Positions 1 to 6,608 of a DNA stretch of 64,000 bases are shown here, in pieces. Numbering within the stretch: position 1 is the stretch's first letter; every line of letters starts with the position of its first letter. The stretch is from Stenotrophomonas terrae. GTDB taxonomy: Bacteria > Pseudomonadota > Gammaproteobacteria > Xanthomonadales > Xanthomonadaceae. The position numbers and the translations under genes are program-made. The notes below the pieces were generated by a model that had not been told where the DNA came from, searched no databases, and saw only the letters and a list, made by a program, of their open reading frames with translations. The DNA lies in NCBI RefSeq assembly GCF_001431465.1, contig NZ_LDJJ01000014.1:1-64000 (forward strand), in the 5' to 3' direction.

Positions 1-121
1 GGGAGAGGGGCTAATGCACTTGCAGCCGACGCGATGTGAGCCCCTCTCCCGCACACGGGAGATGGCTAATGCACCTGCAGTCGACGCAATCCGAGCCCCT
101 CTCCCGTTTAGGGGAGAGGGG
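1..121. repeat. Tandem 55-bp repeat with palindromic CCCCTCTCCC ends
   Basis: Two direct copies of a roughly 55-bp unit run from position 1 to about 106. Each holds CTAATGCAC, then TGCAG and CGACGC, and ends in AGCCCCTCTCCCG. The second copy runs into a hairpin at 96-121 (CCCCTCTCCC, loop GTTTA, GGGGAGAGGGG). The same palindrome recurs at 53732-53757, so this is a dispersed family. It may also end transcription of the minus-strand gene at 188-1237, although I see no strong T-run. The array probably continues to the left of the window. Confidence 0.7.
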
Positions 122-187
122 TTGGGGTGAGGGCGCTTTTGCTTGCGCTCTCAACATGTTCACTCGTGCATTGCCGGGCCAGTGCGA

Positions 188-1237
188 TCACAGCGTGCGG
201 CTGATGGTGAAGCTGCCGAATACCGGAGTTTCTTTCTGTCCGTCGAATTCACGGCTGCGGTGGTAGCGGGCCAGGGCGAACTTCCATTTGCCGCGCATCA
301 CCGCTACACCGAAGCCGATATCACCGACGAAGGAACGTTTGTCGACGCTGTGGCTGCTGCGGAAAGTGTTGCCGTCCAGGGTGATGTCACGCACCACCCA
401 GCGTGCGTCGCTGGTCACGAATACATGGCTGGACCAGCCTTCCGCGCGTCCGTGACGGGTGGGGGCGGTGTTTTCGCCGGCTGGCCGCATCGGTGAGCTG
501 CCGAAATCATCCGGCAGCTTCCAGCCGAAACGCACCTCGCCACCGGCATTGGCATAGGTCGCCAGGTTGCCGATCGCACCACCCCAATGACTGATCGCAT
601 CCCAACCCCAGCCACTGCTGTTGGCTTCGGCCGGCCAGCGTTGCATGCGCTCATGCAGAAGCTTGAACACCGGTTCATCGTGCAGCTGGTTGTGCCAGCC
701 CAAGAACTTGTCGTCACCCAGTGCATCGTGGACGGCGTCCTGCACCTGCTTGCCCTGCGCCGAGGGGCCAATCATGCCCAGCGCCAATTGCGTGGTGCGC
801 AGGTGATTTTCATTGCGTGCGTTGTAGCCGAAGTTGACTATCAGCGCCGCCGCATAGGGCCGGTCGTCCCTGATCAGGTCGCGTCGGGTGTTGTCGGTAG
901 GCGTATACAGCGCCTGGCCGAAACTGAAAATCATGTTCTGCTGCTGGAATTCGCCCGGATGCAGGTGTTCCAGGTGACGGTTCATCCAGCGTGCCAAGCG
1001 CGGCAGGCAGGGGTCATCGGTGTAGTCCTGCAGGTTGGGTGATACCAGCGTGAACATCGCGCCGTTGGTGTAACCCTGGTCCTGCTGCGCGCCGCCCAAC
1101 ATGTCATTGTCGATGCGGATATTGATTGCCGGCGGATGATCACGCAAGGCACTTTGTGCGCACTGTTCTGCTGCAAATGCAGGGACAGCGCCTACTCCTC
1201 CTGCCATCAGCAACAGCAGTCCGACACCGGATTTCAT
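188..1237 (-). CDS. lpxR: LpxR-family lipid A 3'-O-deacylase (DUF2219), outer membrane
   Basis: The 349-residue protein has a signal peptide (residues 1-23, ending AFA) and a body typical of the LpxR/DUF2219 family. These 12-stranded outer-membrane barrels remove the 3'-acyloxyacyl chain of lipid A. The N-terminal IDND motif places Asn44-Asp45 at the site of the family's catalytic Asn-Asp pair. YTNG (Thr57) and Q-x3-H (Gln166, His170) match the other active-site positions I know. DDRPYAA is also typical. ATG at 1237 is preferred over an in-frame TTG two codons upstream because GAGG lies 7 nt before it. The gene stands alone on the minus strand. Removing this chain usually lowers TLR4 recognition; that role here is inference. 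Confidence 0.82.
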   Translation of the reverse strand: MKSGVGLLLLMAGGVGAVPAFAAEQCAQSALRDHPPAINIRIDNDMLGGAQQDQGYTNGAMFTLVSPNLQDYTDDPCLPRLARWMNRHLEHLHPGEFQQQNMIFSFGQALYTPTDNTRRDLIRDDRPYAAALIVNFGYNARNENHLRTTQLALGMIGPSAQGKQVQDAVHDALGDDKFLGWHNQLHDEPVFKLLHERMQRWPAEANSSGWGWDAISHWGGAIGNLATYANAGGEVRFGWKLPDDFGSSPMRPAGENTAPTRHGRAEGWSSHVFVTSDARWVVRDITLDGNTFRSSHSVDKRSFVGDIGFGVAVMRGKWKFALARYHRSREFDGQKETPVFGSFTISRTL

Positions 1238-1538
1238 ATGCAAGCCTCAACGCCAACAAATTGGCGTGCAGCTTAGTAGCGTGATGGTGGTAGGCATATC
1301 GCTACCGAACGGACAGATTGTTGTAGGTGCGAATGTGGATTTTTTTTCGCAGGTGCGCACTGAGCAAACGTAAGAGTTGTGACGAAAGCACTTTGATACT
1401 TGCAAGCACTGTGTATCAGTAGCTAGGCTTGCGTATTCATGAGTGTGACATCTACGTGAATTGTGGTGTCTTGCAGTGCGTAGCGCACTCACCATCAGCA
1501 ACGCCGCTACCAGCATGGAAGCGATACAGGGGGAAAAC
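1238..1538. promoter_or_regulatory. Divergent intergenic region between lpxR and the CsgG-like gene
   Basis: These 301 bp must hold both outward promoters and are lower in GC than the genes. A small dyad, TGATAC at 1394-1399 and GTATCA at 1413-1418, has a 13-nt spacer and is the only possible operator I see. An eight-T run lies near 1342. I could not assign -35 and -10 boxes with confidence. AGGGGGA at about 1528-1534 serves as the ribosome binding site for the gene starting at 1539. Confidence 0.4.
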
Positions 1539-2825
1539 ATGAAGTACTTGATCCGTCGGCCCGAGCTTTGGGCCGCAGGTGCGTTGGCTATTGCATCAGC
1601 AGGCTATAGCGCGCCCAGCCACGCCTTCCTCAGCAGCATGTTTGGCAAGTGTCAGGACAATGCCGGTTCGCTGCGCATTGTTGAACCTGACGACGGCCTC
1701 GGCGCATGGGCAACCTACGGCTTGCCGGCACCCACGCGCATGTTGCGCGTGCTGGTCAATGACTCCAAGTGCTTCACCGTGCTTGATCGTGGTGTCGGCT
1801 TTGCCGCCGCACAGGCGGAGCGTGATCTGGCATTCGGTGGTCATCTGCAGGAAGGCCAGAATATTGGCGCCGGGCAGATGCGCGGCGCTGATTTCGTGCT
1901 GATTCCCGATATCGTCTCGCAGAACCCCAACGCCGGTGGCATGAACATCGGTGGCAGCGCTTCGAGCGGCGGATCCAAGCGCGGCTTGATGGGCGGAATG
2001 CTCAACATCGCCACCTTGGGTATATCGGGCAAGTTGTCCACCCAGAAGCAGACCGCCGAAGTGGTACTGACGTTGGTGAACGTGCGTACCTCCGAACAGC
2101 TGATCAGCGTCAGCGGCGAAGCCAAGATCACCGACAAGGCGTGGGCTGCGGCAGTGGCCGCTTCCAATGTGCAGGGCGCCGCCCGAGTGAATGTTGGCAG
2201 CTGGGAAAACACCGAGATCGGCAAGGTGATCAAGGAGGCCTACGAGGAAGCGTTCTCGCGCATGGTCACCCAGATCAATCGCCGCAAGGATGAAATCCAG
2301 GGGCAGCCGGCCTCGTTGATGGCCGCAACGCAGCAGGCGGCACTCCAGCACGTTGCGCCGGTGCAGGCAGCGCTGCAGCAGGCCGCGCCGGTACAGGCAG
2401 CGTTGCAACAGGTCGCGCCGGTACAGGCGGCACTCCAGCAGGTTGCGCCGATGCAGGCTGCGTTGCAGCAGGCCGCACCGGTACAGTCGGCGTTGCAGGA
2501 GATCGCGCCGTCGTTGGTTGCACCGGTTGTGCAGGCAGCGCTGGTAGCCGCCGCACCGATGGTGGCGAGCGGCGTGGAAACTGCGGTTGCTGCCGTTGAG
2601 CCGGGCGCTGCTGCACAGCAGTTGGCCAGCGGTGGAACACTGGTCCTGCGGCGCATGGCGCGGCTGTTGTCCGGTGCCAGCAACCAGGCCGCGGTGGTGG
2701 CCGAGTTGAAGGCCGGCATGTTGCTGTTCCCCACCGGCAGCGCCGAGGGCAGCATGCTCAACGTCGAGGACGAGATGGGCAACAAGGGCTGGGTGCCGGC
2801 GGCGGCGGTGGAAACCGCGCAGTAA
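1539..2825 (+). CDS. CsgG/HfaB-like envelope protein with repeat linker and C-terminal SH3-like domain
   Basis: The 428-residue protein has a signal peptide (residues 1 to about 30) and a CsgG-like core (about 35-260). Core features are a CFTVLDRG strand, GADFVLIPDIV, the AEVVLTLVNVRTSEQ strand and NTEIGKVIKEAYEEA. Residues about 265-327 are an Ala/Gln/Pro-rich linker of ten-residue repeats. The last 70 residues resemble a bacterial SH3-like domain. CsgG proteins form nonameric outer-membrane export pores, but they are lipoproteins, whereas no lipobox cysteine is visible here. The next gene is a paralogue. ATG at 1539 is chosen for its AGGGGGA ribosome binding site and because it starts the signal peptide. 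Export function is not shown; a periplasmic scaffold is the alternative. Confidence 0.6.
   Translation: MKYLIRRPELWAAGALAIASAGYSAPSHAFLSSMFGKCQDNAGSLRIVEPDDGLGAWATYGLPAPTRMLRVLVNDSKCFTVLDRGVGFAAAQAERDLAFGGHLQEGQNIGAGQMRGADFVLIPDIVSQNPNAGGMNIGGSASSGGSKRGLMGGMLNIATLGISGKLSTQKQTAEVVLTLVNVRTSEQLISVSGEAKITDKAWAAAVAASNVQGAARVNVGSWENTEIGKVIKEAYEEAFSRMVTQINRRKDEIQGQPASLMAATQQAALQHVAPVQAALQQAAPVQAALQQVAPVQAALQQVAPMQAALQQAAPVQSALQEIAPSLVAPVVQAALVAAAPMVASGVETAVAAVEPGAAAQQLASGGTLVLRRMARLLSGASNQAAVVAELKAGMLLFPTGSAEGSMLNVEDEMGNKGWVPAAAVETAQ
2335..2515 (+). repeat. In-frame 30-bp tandem repeat encoding QAALQQVAPV units
   Basis: About six 30-bp units lie inside the preceding coding sequence, each encoding a variant of QAALQQ[VA]APV. 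Because units are multiples of three, copy-number change by slippage would alter linker length without breaking the frame. Units differ mainly at silent or conservative positions, which suggests selection to keep the peptide. Confidence 0.8.
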
Positions 2826-2838
2826 GCGCCGCGTGAAG

Positions 2839-2866
2839 GGCCGCAGGGGTGCCCTGCGGCCTTTTC
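2839..2866 (+). terminator. Rho-independent terminator after the first CsgG-like gene
   Basis: GGCCGCAGGG at 2839-2848, loop GTG, and CCCTGCGGCC at 2852-2861 make a perfect 10-bp stem followed by TTTT. It lies 13 bp past the stop codon, so the two CsgG-like paralogues probably have separate transcripts. Confidence 0.85.
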
Positions 2867-3009
2867 GGGACGGTTCTGAGTGCCCCGGGGACGGCGTTTG
2901 GCCCCCGTAAAGGGAACCACCTCACAAAAACGTCATGCATTCTGACGCCTGTCTGGGTTAGGATTCCGGCGGACCGGACCGTGCTCGTCTGCTAGGTAAC
3001 ATCAGGGAC

Positions 3010-3060
3010 AGAGTCTTACCGCAAGGTCTCTAAGCCAATGGAACGCACCTCGTAAGGTGC
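3010..3060 (+). promoter_or_regulatory. Two consecutive 5'-UTR hairpins before the second CsgG-like gene
   Basis: An imperfect hairpin (AGAG..CTCT, 3010-3031) is followed by GCACCT-CGTA-AGGTGC at 3045-3060. The second stem pairs the AAGG that could serve as ribosome binding site for an ATG at 3067. It leaves free the GGGGA that precedes the ATG at 3082. This could be translational control or simply a stabilising leader. No known riboswitch is recognised. Confidence 0.35.
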
Positions 3061-3081
3061 AGGTTAATGGGGAAGCATCAG

Positions 3082-4059
3082 ATGCGTAACGTTTTTTCGC
3101 CGCTCACTGCAGCGGTCATCACCCTGGGTATCGCTGCGGCTGTCAGTAGCCAGCCGGCCCAGGCAGCATTCAAGGCCAAGGGCACCCAGGCGCAGGAACA
3201 GCGCCAACAGGCTGCCGCACAGATTCCAACCTGTCAGCGTCCGATCGGCACCTTGTCGGTGATCGAGCCGGAAGACTCCACCAACTGGTGGACCGGCCAA
3301 CAGTTGCCGGCCCCGTCGCGTCTGATCAAGGCCTTCGTCAACCGTTCGCGTTGCTTCACCCTGGTCGACCGTGGCGCCGGTATGGCCGCAGGCCAGTTCG
3401 AGCGTGAGCTGGCAGCCAGTGGCGACCTGCGTGGTCGTTCCAACGTCGGCAAGGGCCAGATCAAGGCCGCCGACTACGTGATGATCCCGGACCTGGTCTC
3501 GCAGAACAGCAATGCCGGTGGCAATGCCATTGGTGGCCTGCTGGGTGGTTTGATCGGTGGCCGCGCCGGTGCATTGGTTGGTGGCCTGAACTTCACCAGC
3601 AAGACCGCCGACGTGGTGCTGACCGTGACCGACGTGCGTTCGTCGGAGCAGGTTGCCATCTCGGAAGGTTCGGCGCGCAAGAGCGACATGGGCTTCGGTG
3701 CTGGCGGCGGCCTGTTCGGCGGCAGCGGCCTGGGCGCAGCCGGCGTTGGCGGTTATGCCAATACCGAAATCGGCCAGGTCATCACCATGGCCTATCTGCA
3801 GGCCTATACCGACATCATCGCCCAGCTCGGCGGCCTGCCGGACAACGCGTCTGCGGCCAATGCGCAGCAGGCGGTGACGGTGACCCGTGCTGGCCGTCTG
3901 CTTGCCAACGCCCGCGGCACCGGCGCGCCGGTCCGTACCCTGGACCCGGGCATGATGCTGTACCCGACCGGCACCAAGGAAGGCGTGATGTGGGAAGTCG
4001 AGGACGAACTGGGTAACCGCGGTTGGGTGTCGTCCACCCTGCTGCAGCTGTCCAAGTAA
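3082..4059 (+). CDS. CsgG/HfaB-like envelope protein with C-terminal SH3-like domain (paralogue)
   Basis: The 325-residue protein is a paralogue of the upstream gene. Shared motifs are VIEPEDSTNWW, RCFTLVDRGAG, ADYVMIPDLVSQN, the ADVVLTVTDVRSSEQ strand and NTEIGQVITMAYLQAY. The last 60 residues match the SH3-like tail of its neighbour (GMMLYPTGTKEG, EDELGNRGWV). It lacks the Ala/Gln/Pro repeat linker and instead has two glycine-rich stretches (GGLLGGLIGGRAG and GAGGGLFGGSG). A signal peptide ends near QPAQAA, with no lipobox. ATG at 3082 is preferred because GGGGA lies 8 nt upstream; ATG at 3067 would add five residues. A strong terminator follows. The role is inferred only from the CsgG-like fold. 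Confidence 0.6.
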   Translation: MRNVFSPLTAAVITLGIAAAVSSQPAQAAFKAKGTQAQEQRQQAAAQIPTCQRPIGTLSVIEPEDSTNWWTGQQLPAPSRLIKAFVNRSRCFTLVDRGAGMAAGQFERELAASGDLRGRSNVGKGQIKAADYVMIPDLVSQNSNAGGNAIGGLLGGLIGGRAGALVGGLNFTSKTADVVLTVTDVRSSEQVAISEGSARKSDMGFGAGGGLFGGSGLGAAGVGGYANTEIGQVITMAYLQAYTDIIAQLGGLPDNASAANAQQAVTVTRAGRLLANARGTGAPVRTLDPGMMLYPTGTKEGVMWEVEDELGNRGWVSSTLLQLSK

Positions 4060-4076
4060 GCCTGGGTTTGCCCCGC

Positions 4077-4106
4077 AGAAAGGCCGCGCAAGCGGCCTTT
4101 CTGGTT
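4077..4106 (+). terminator. Rho-independent terminator after the second CsgG-like gene
   Basis: AGAAAGGCCGC at 4077-4087, loop GCAA, and GCGGCCTTTCT at 4092-4102 form an 11-bp stem with the T-run built into its 3' arm. Confidence 0.85.
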
Positions 4107-4145
4107 TCTGCGTGTTTGATTTTGTGGACGCAGGGTCAGAAAACC

Positions 4146-4310
4146 GTAGTGCCGAGCCATGCTCGGCAAGGGGCCTTACCAGCAAACCAACCTGTAGTGC
4201 CGAGCCATGCTCGGCAAGGGGCCTTACCAGCAGACCAACCTGTAGTGCCGAGCCATGCTCGGCAAGGGGCGTTACCGGGAAAGCCTCTGCCGAGCATGGC
4301 TCGGCACTAC
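4146..4310. repeat. SMAG repeat cluster, three direct copies and one inverted
   Basis: Direct 23-bp copies start at 4146, 4194 and 4242, exactly 48 bp apart, with nearly identical spacers (AAGGGGCCTTACCAGC). An inverted copy lies at 4288-4310. Each copy is a GTAG-headed small palindrome of the SMAG family. Together they form a larger foldback between the CsgG-like genes and the lipoate operon. Confidence 0.88.
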
Positions 4311-4394
4311 AGGGCTTGGCTTGGCTGCGTTCATGGAAGGCTGTGAATCGGTCTTGGCCTTGGGTTTGTCGGCGTTCGCCCCGATAATGGCGGC

Positions 4395-4673
4395 ATGGAA
4401 ATCAAGTCCGACAACCCTGAACACGGCTTCCAGTTCCCCGGCACCTTTGAGCTCAGCGCCATGGGCGCGGCCAACATCGGTCTGGAGGCTGAGCTGCCCA
4501 AGTTGCTGCAAGGCGCCGGTATCGAGGTGCTCGAAGAGCGCATCAGCTGGAAAGAATCCTCCAACGGCAAGTACGTCTCTGTGCGCATCGCCTTCAAGGC
4601 CGATAGCCGCGAGCAGTACGATGCCGCCCACGCGGTGATGCGTGACCACCCGGAAGTGAAGTGGACGCTGTAA
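4395..4673 (+). CDS. ybeD: YbeD-family protein (DUF493)
   Basis: This 92-residue protein has the size and sequence of the YbeD/DUF493 family, an ACT-like fold usually encoded just before lipB. Recognisable features are the N-terminal [11 protein letters not shown] and the C-terminal [21 protein letters not shown]. Its biochemical role is unknown in the family. The gene overlaps the start of lipB by 13 bp, which implies translational coupling and places it as first gene of a lipoate attachment operon with lipB and lipA. No catalytic residues are evident. Confidence 0.9.
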   Translation: MEIKSDNPEHGFQFPGTFELSAMGAANIGLEAELPKLLQGAGIEVLEERISWKESSNGKYVSVRIAFKADSREQYDAAHAVMRDHPEVKWTL

Positions 4674-5362
4674 CCGCTTGCACTGCAGCAACGCCGGCCA
4701 ACACCACGCGTCCGGCGCTGCTGCGGGACCTGGGCCGGCAGGGCTATGAACCTGTCTGGCACGCCATGCAGCAGTTCACCGACAGCCGTGGCGACGCGAC
4801 CACCGACGAGCTGTGGGTGGTCGAGCACGACCCGGTATTCACCCTGGGCCAGGCCGGCAAGGATGAACATGTGCTGGCGCCGGGCGATATCCCGGTGCTG
4901 CACGTCGACCGCGGCGGCCAGGTGACCTATCACGGGCCGGGCCAGATCGTGGTTTATCCGCTGCTGGACCTGCGCCGGCTCGGCATCGGTGTGCGCGATT
5001 ACGTGTGCCGCATCGAGCAGGCCATCATCGACACCCTGGACGAATGGAACATCGGCGCTGAACGCCTGGACGGCGCGCCCGGTGTCTACGTGGGCGGCGC
5101 CAAGATCGCCGCGCTCGGCATCCGCGTGCGCCGCGGCTGCAGCTTCCATGGCCTGGCGTTCAATGTGTCGCTGGATCTTGAACCCTTCCACCGCATCAAC
5201 CCCTGCGGCTACGCCGGGATGCAGGTGACCTCGGTGCTAGACTTGGGCGGTCCTTCGGGTATCGAAGCGGTCAAAGCGGTGCTGCTGTCCCATCTGGCCC
5301 AGCAGTTCGGCCTGGCCTTGCAGCCGACGCCCGAACTGCCCGATCTGACTACGCGGCTCTGA
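4661..5362 (+). CDS. lipB: Octanoyl-[ACP]:protein N-octanoyltransferase LipB
   Basis: LipB moves octanoate from acyl carrier protein to the lipoyl domains of 2-oxoacid dehydrogenases and GcvH, the first step of lipoate synthesis, in the cytoplasm. The 233-residue protein carries the [12 protein letters not shown] signature (residues 84-95), the catalytic lysine in GGAKIAALG (Lys148) and the catalytic cysteine in INPCGYAGM (Cys182). The GTG start at 4661 lies inside ybeD. An ATG start is not available before the conserved region. lipA begins 16 bp after the stop, so octanoyl transfer and sulfur insertion are co-expressed. Confidence 0.95.
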   Translation: MDAVTACTAATPANTTRPALLRDLGRQGYEPVWHAMQQFTDSRGDATTDELWVVEHDPVFTLGQAGKDEHVLAPGDIPVLHVDRGGQVTYHGPGQIVVYPLLDLRRLGIGVRDYVCRIEQAIIDTLDEWNIGAERLDGAPGVYVGGAKIAALGIRVRRGCSFHGLAFNVSLDLEPFHRINPCGYAGMQVTSVLDLGGPSGIEAVKAVLLSHLAQQFGLALQPTPELPDLTTRL

Positions 5363-5378
5363 GACCGCTGATAACGCC

Positions 5379-6389
5379 ATGACTGAAACCACCACGCGCT
5401 CCATTCCCCTGCAGGTCGTGCAGGGCGACGTCCCGTCCGCGCCGTTGCAGGCCGGTGTCAAACAGCTTGGCGGTGACAAGATCAACCGCTCGCCGGTGCA
5501 GTTCGCCGACGCGCCGGTGCTGCGCAAGCCTTCCTGGATCCGCGTGCGCATTCCTTCGGGCAATGCCGTGGCCAACCTGAAGGCCAAGCTGCGCGAGAAC
5601 CGTCTGGTCACGGTGTGTGAAGAAGCCAGCTGCCCGAACATCCACGAGTGCTTCGGCCACGGCACCGCCACCTTCATGATCCTGGGTGAAGTCTGCACCC
5701 GTCGCTGCTCGTTCTGCGACGTGGCCCACGGCCGGCCCAAGCCGCCGGACGCCAACGAGCCGGCCAGCCTGGGCCAGACCGTGGCCGACATGGGCCTGAA
5801 GTACGTGGTGGTGACCAGCGTAGACCGCGATGACCTGCGTGACGGCGGTGCCCAGCACTTCGTCGACTGCATCACCGCCATCCGCGAAAAGTCGCCGAAC
5901 ACCCGCATCGAAGTGCTGACCCCGGACTTCCGTGGCAAGGGCCGCATGGAGCGCGCGCTGGAAATCCTGGCGCAGAACCCGCCGGACGTGTTCAACCACA
6001 ACATCGAAACCGTGCCGGACCTGTACCGCAACGTCCGCCCGGGCGCGGACTACCAGTGGTCGCTGACCCTGTTGAAGAACTTCAAGGCACAGCACCCGGA
6101 CGTGCCGACCAAGTCCGGCATCATGCTGGGCCTGGGCGAAACCCTGGAACAGGTGCAGGCAACCCTGCGTGACCTGCGCGCGCACGACGTGGAAATGGTG
6201 ACCATCGGCCAGTACCTGCAGCCGACCGCCCACCACCACCCGGTGCTGCGTTACTGGACGCCGGAGGAATACAAGGCGTTCGAGGATTACGGCTACGAAC
6301 TGGGCTTCAGCCACGTCGCCTCCGGGCCGATGGTGCGCTCGTCCTACCACGCCGACCAGCAGGCGGCCGGTGCCGGCGTCGGCGCCTGA
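5379..6389 (+). CDS. lipA: Lipoyl synthase LipA (radical SAM)
   Basis: LipA inserts two sulfurs into protein-bound octanoyl groups. The 336-residue protein has both iron-sulfur cluster motifs. The auxiliary, sulfur-donating cluster uses Cys80, Cys85 and Cys91 ([12 protein letters not shown]). The radical SAM cluster uses Cys106, Cys110 and Cys113 (CTRRCSFC). The family's C-terminal serine that ligates the auxiliary cluster is in [10 protein letters not shown]. Length is normal for the family. It is the last gene of ybeD-lipB-lipA. A GC-rich imperfect hairpin without a T-run follows at 6403-6434. Confidence 0.97.
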   Translation: MTETTTRSIPLQVVQGDVPSAPLQAGVKQLGGDKINRSPVQFADAPVLRKPSWIRVRIPSGNAVANLKAKLRENRLVTVCEEASCPNIHECFGHGTATFMILGEVCTRRCSFCDVAHGRPKPPDANEPASLGQTVADMGLKYVVVTSVDRDDLRDGGAQHFVDCITAIREKSPNTRIEVLTPDFRGKGRMERALEILAQNPPDVFNHNIETVPDLYRNVRPGADYQWSLTLLKNFKAQHPDVPTKSGIMLGLGETLEQVQATLRDLRAHDVEMVTIGQYLQPTAHHHPVLRYWTPEEYKAFEDYGYELGFSHVASGPMVRSSYHADQQAAGAGVGA

Positions 6390-6402
6390 ACCAAGCAACA
6401 GC

Positions 6403-6434
6403 ATCCCGCTGCGGCGCACTGCCGCAGCCGGGAT
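6403..6434 (+). terminator. Imperfect GC-rich hairpin downstream of lipA
   Basis: ATCCCGCTGCGGC, loop GCACT, and GCCGCAGCCGGGAT pair with a single bulge. There is no U-tract, so intrinsic termination would be weak. It may instead protect the 3' end of the lipoate mRNA. Confidence 0.4.
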
Positions 6435-6528
6435 CGCGTCCAAACCGATGGCCGTAGCGGCGGTGCCTCTGCAGCGATTCACAAACTGCTACGGGCCGGC
6501 GGCTACTCTGGCACTGAGCAAGGTGACA

Positions 6529-6549
6529 AGTGCCGAAACTTTCGGCACT
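6529..6549. promoter_or_regulatory. Perfect 21-bp dyad upstream of the tail-specific protease gene
   Basis: AGTGCCGAAA and TTTCGGCACT flank one central C, a perfect palindrome 60 bp before the protease start codon. With 10-bp arms and a 1-nt centre it is a better candidate for a dimeric repressor operator than for a hairpin. I do not recognise the regulator. Confidence 0.5.
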
Positions 6550-6608
6550 GTCGGCATGTCGTACTTGCCCGCAGTCTCCCCCCAACGTTCGGTGCCACGA
6601 GTACTTTG

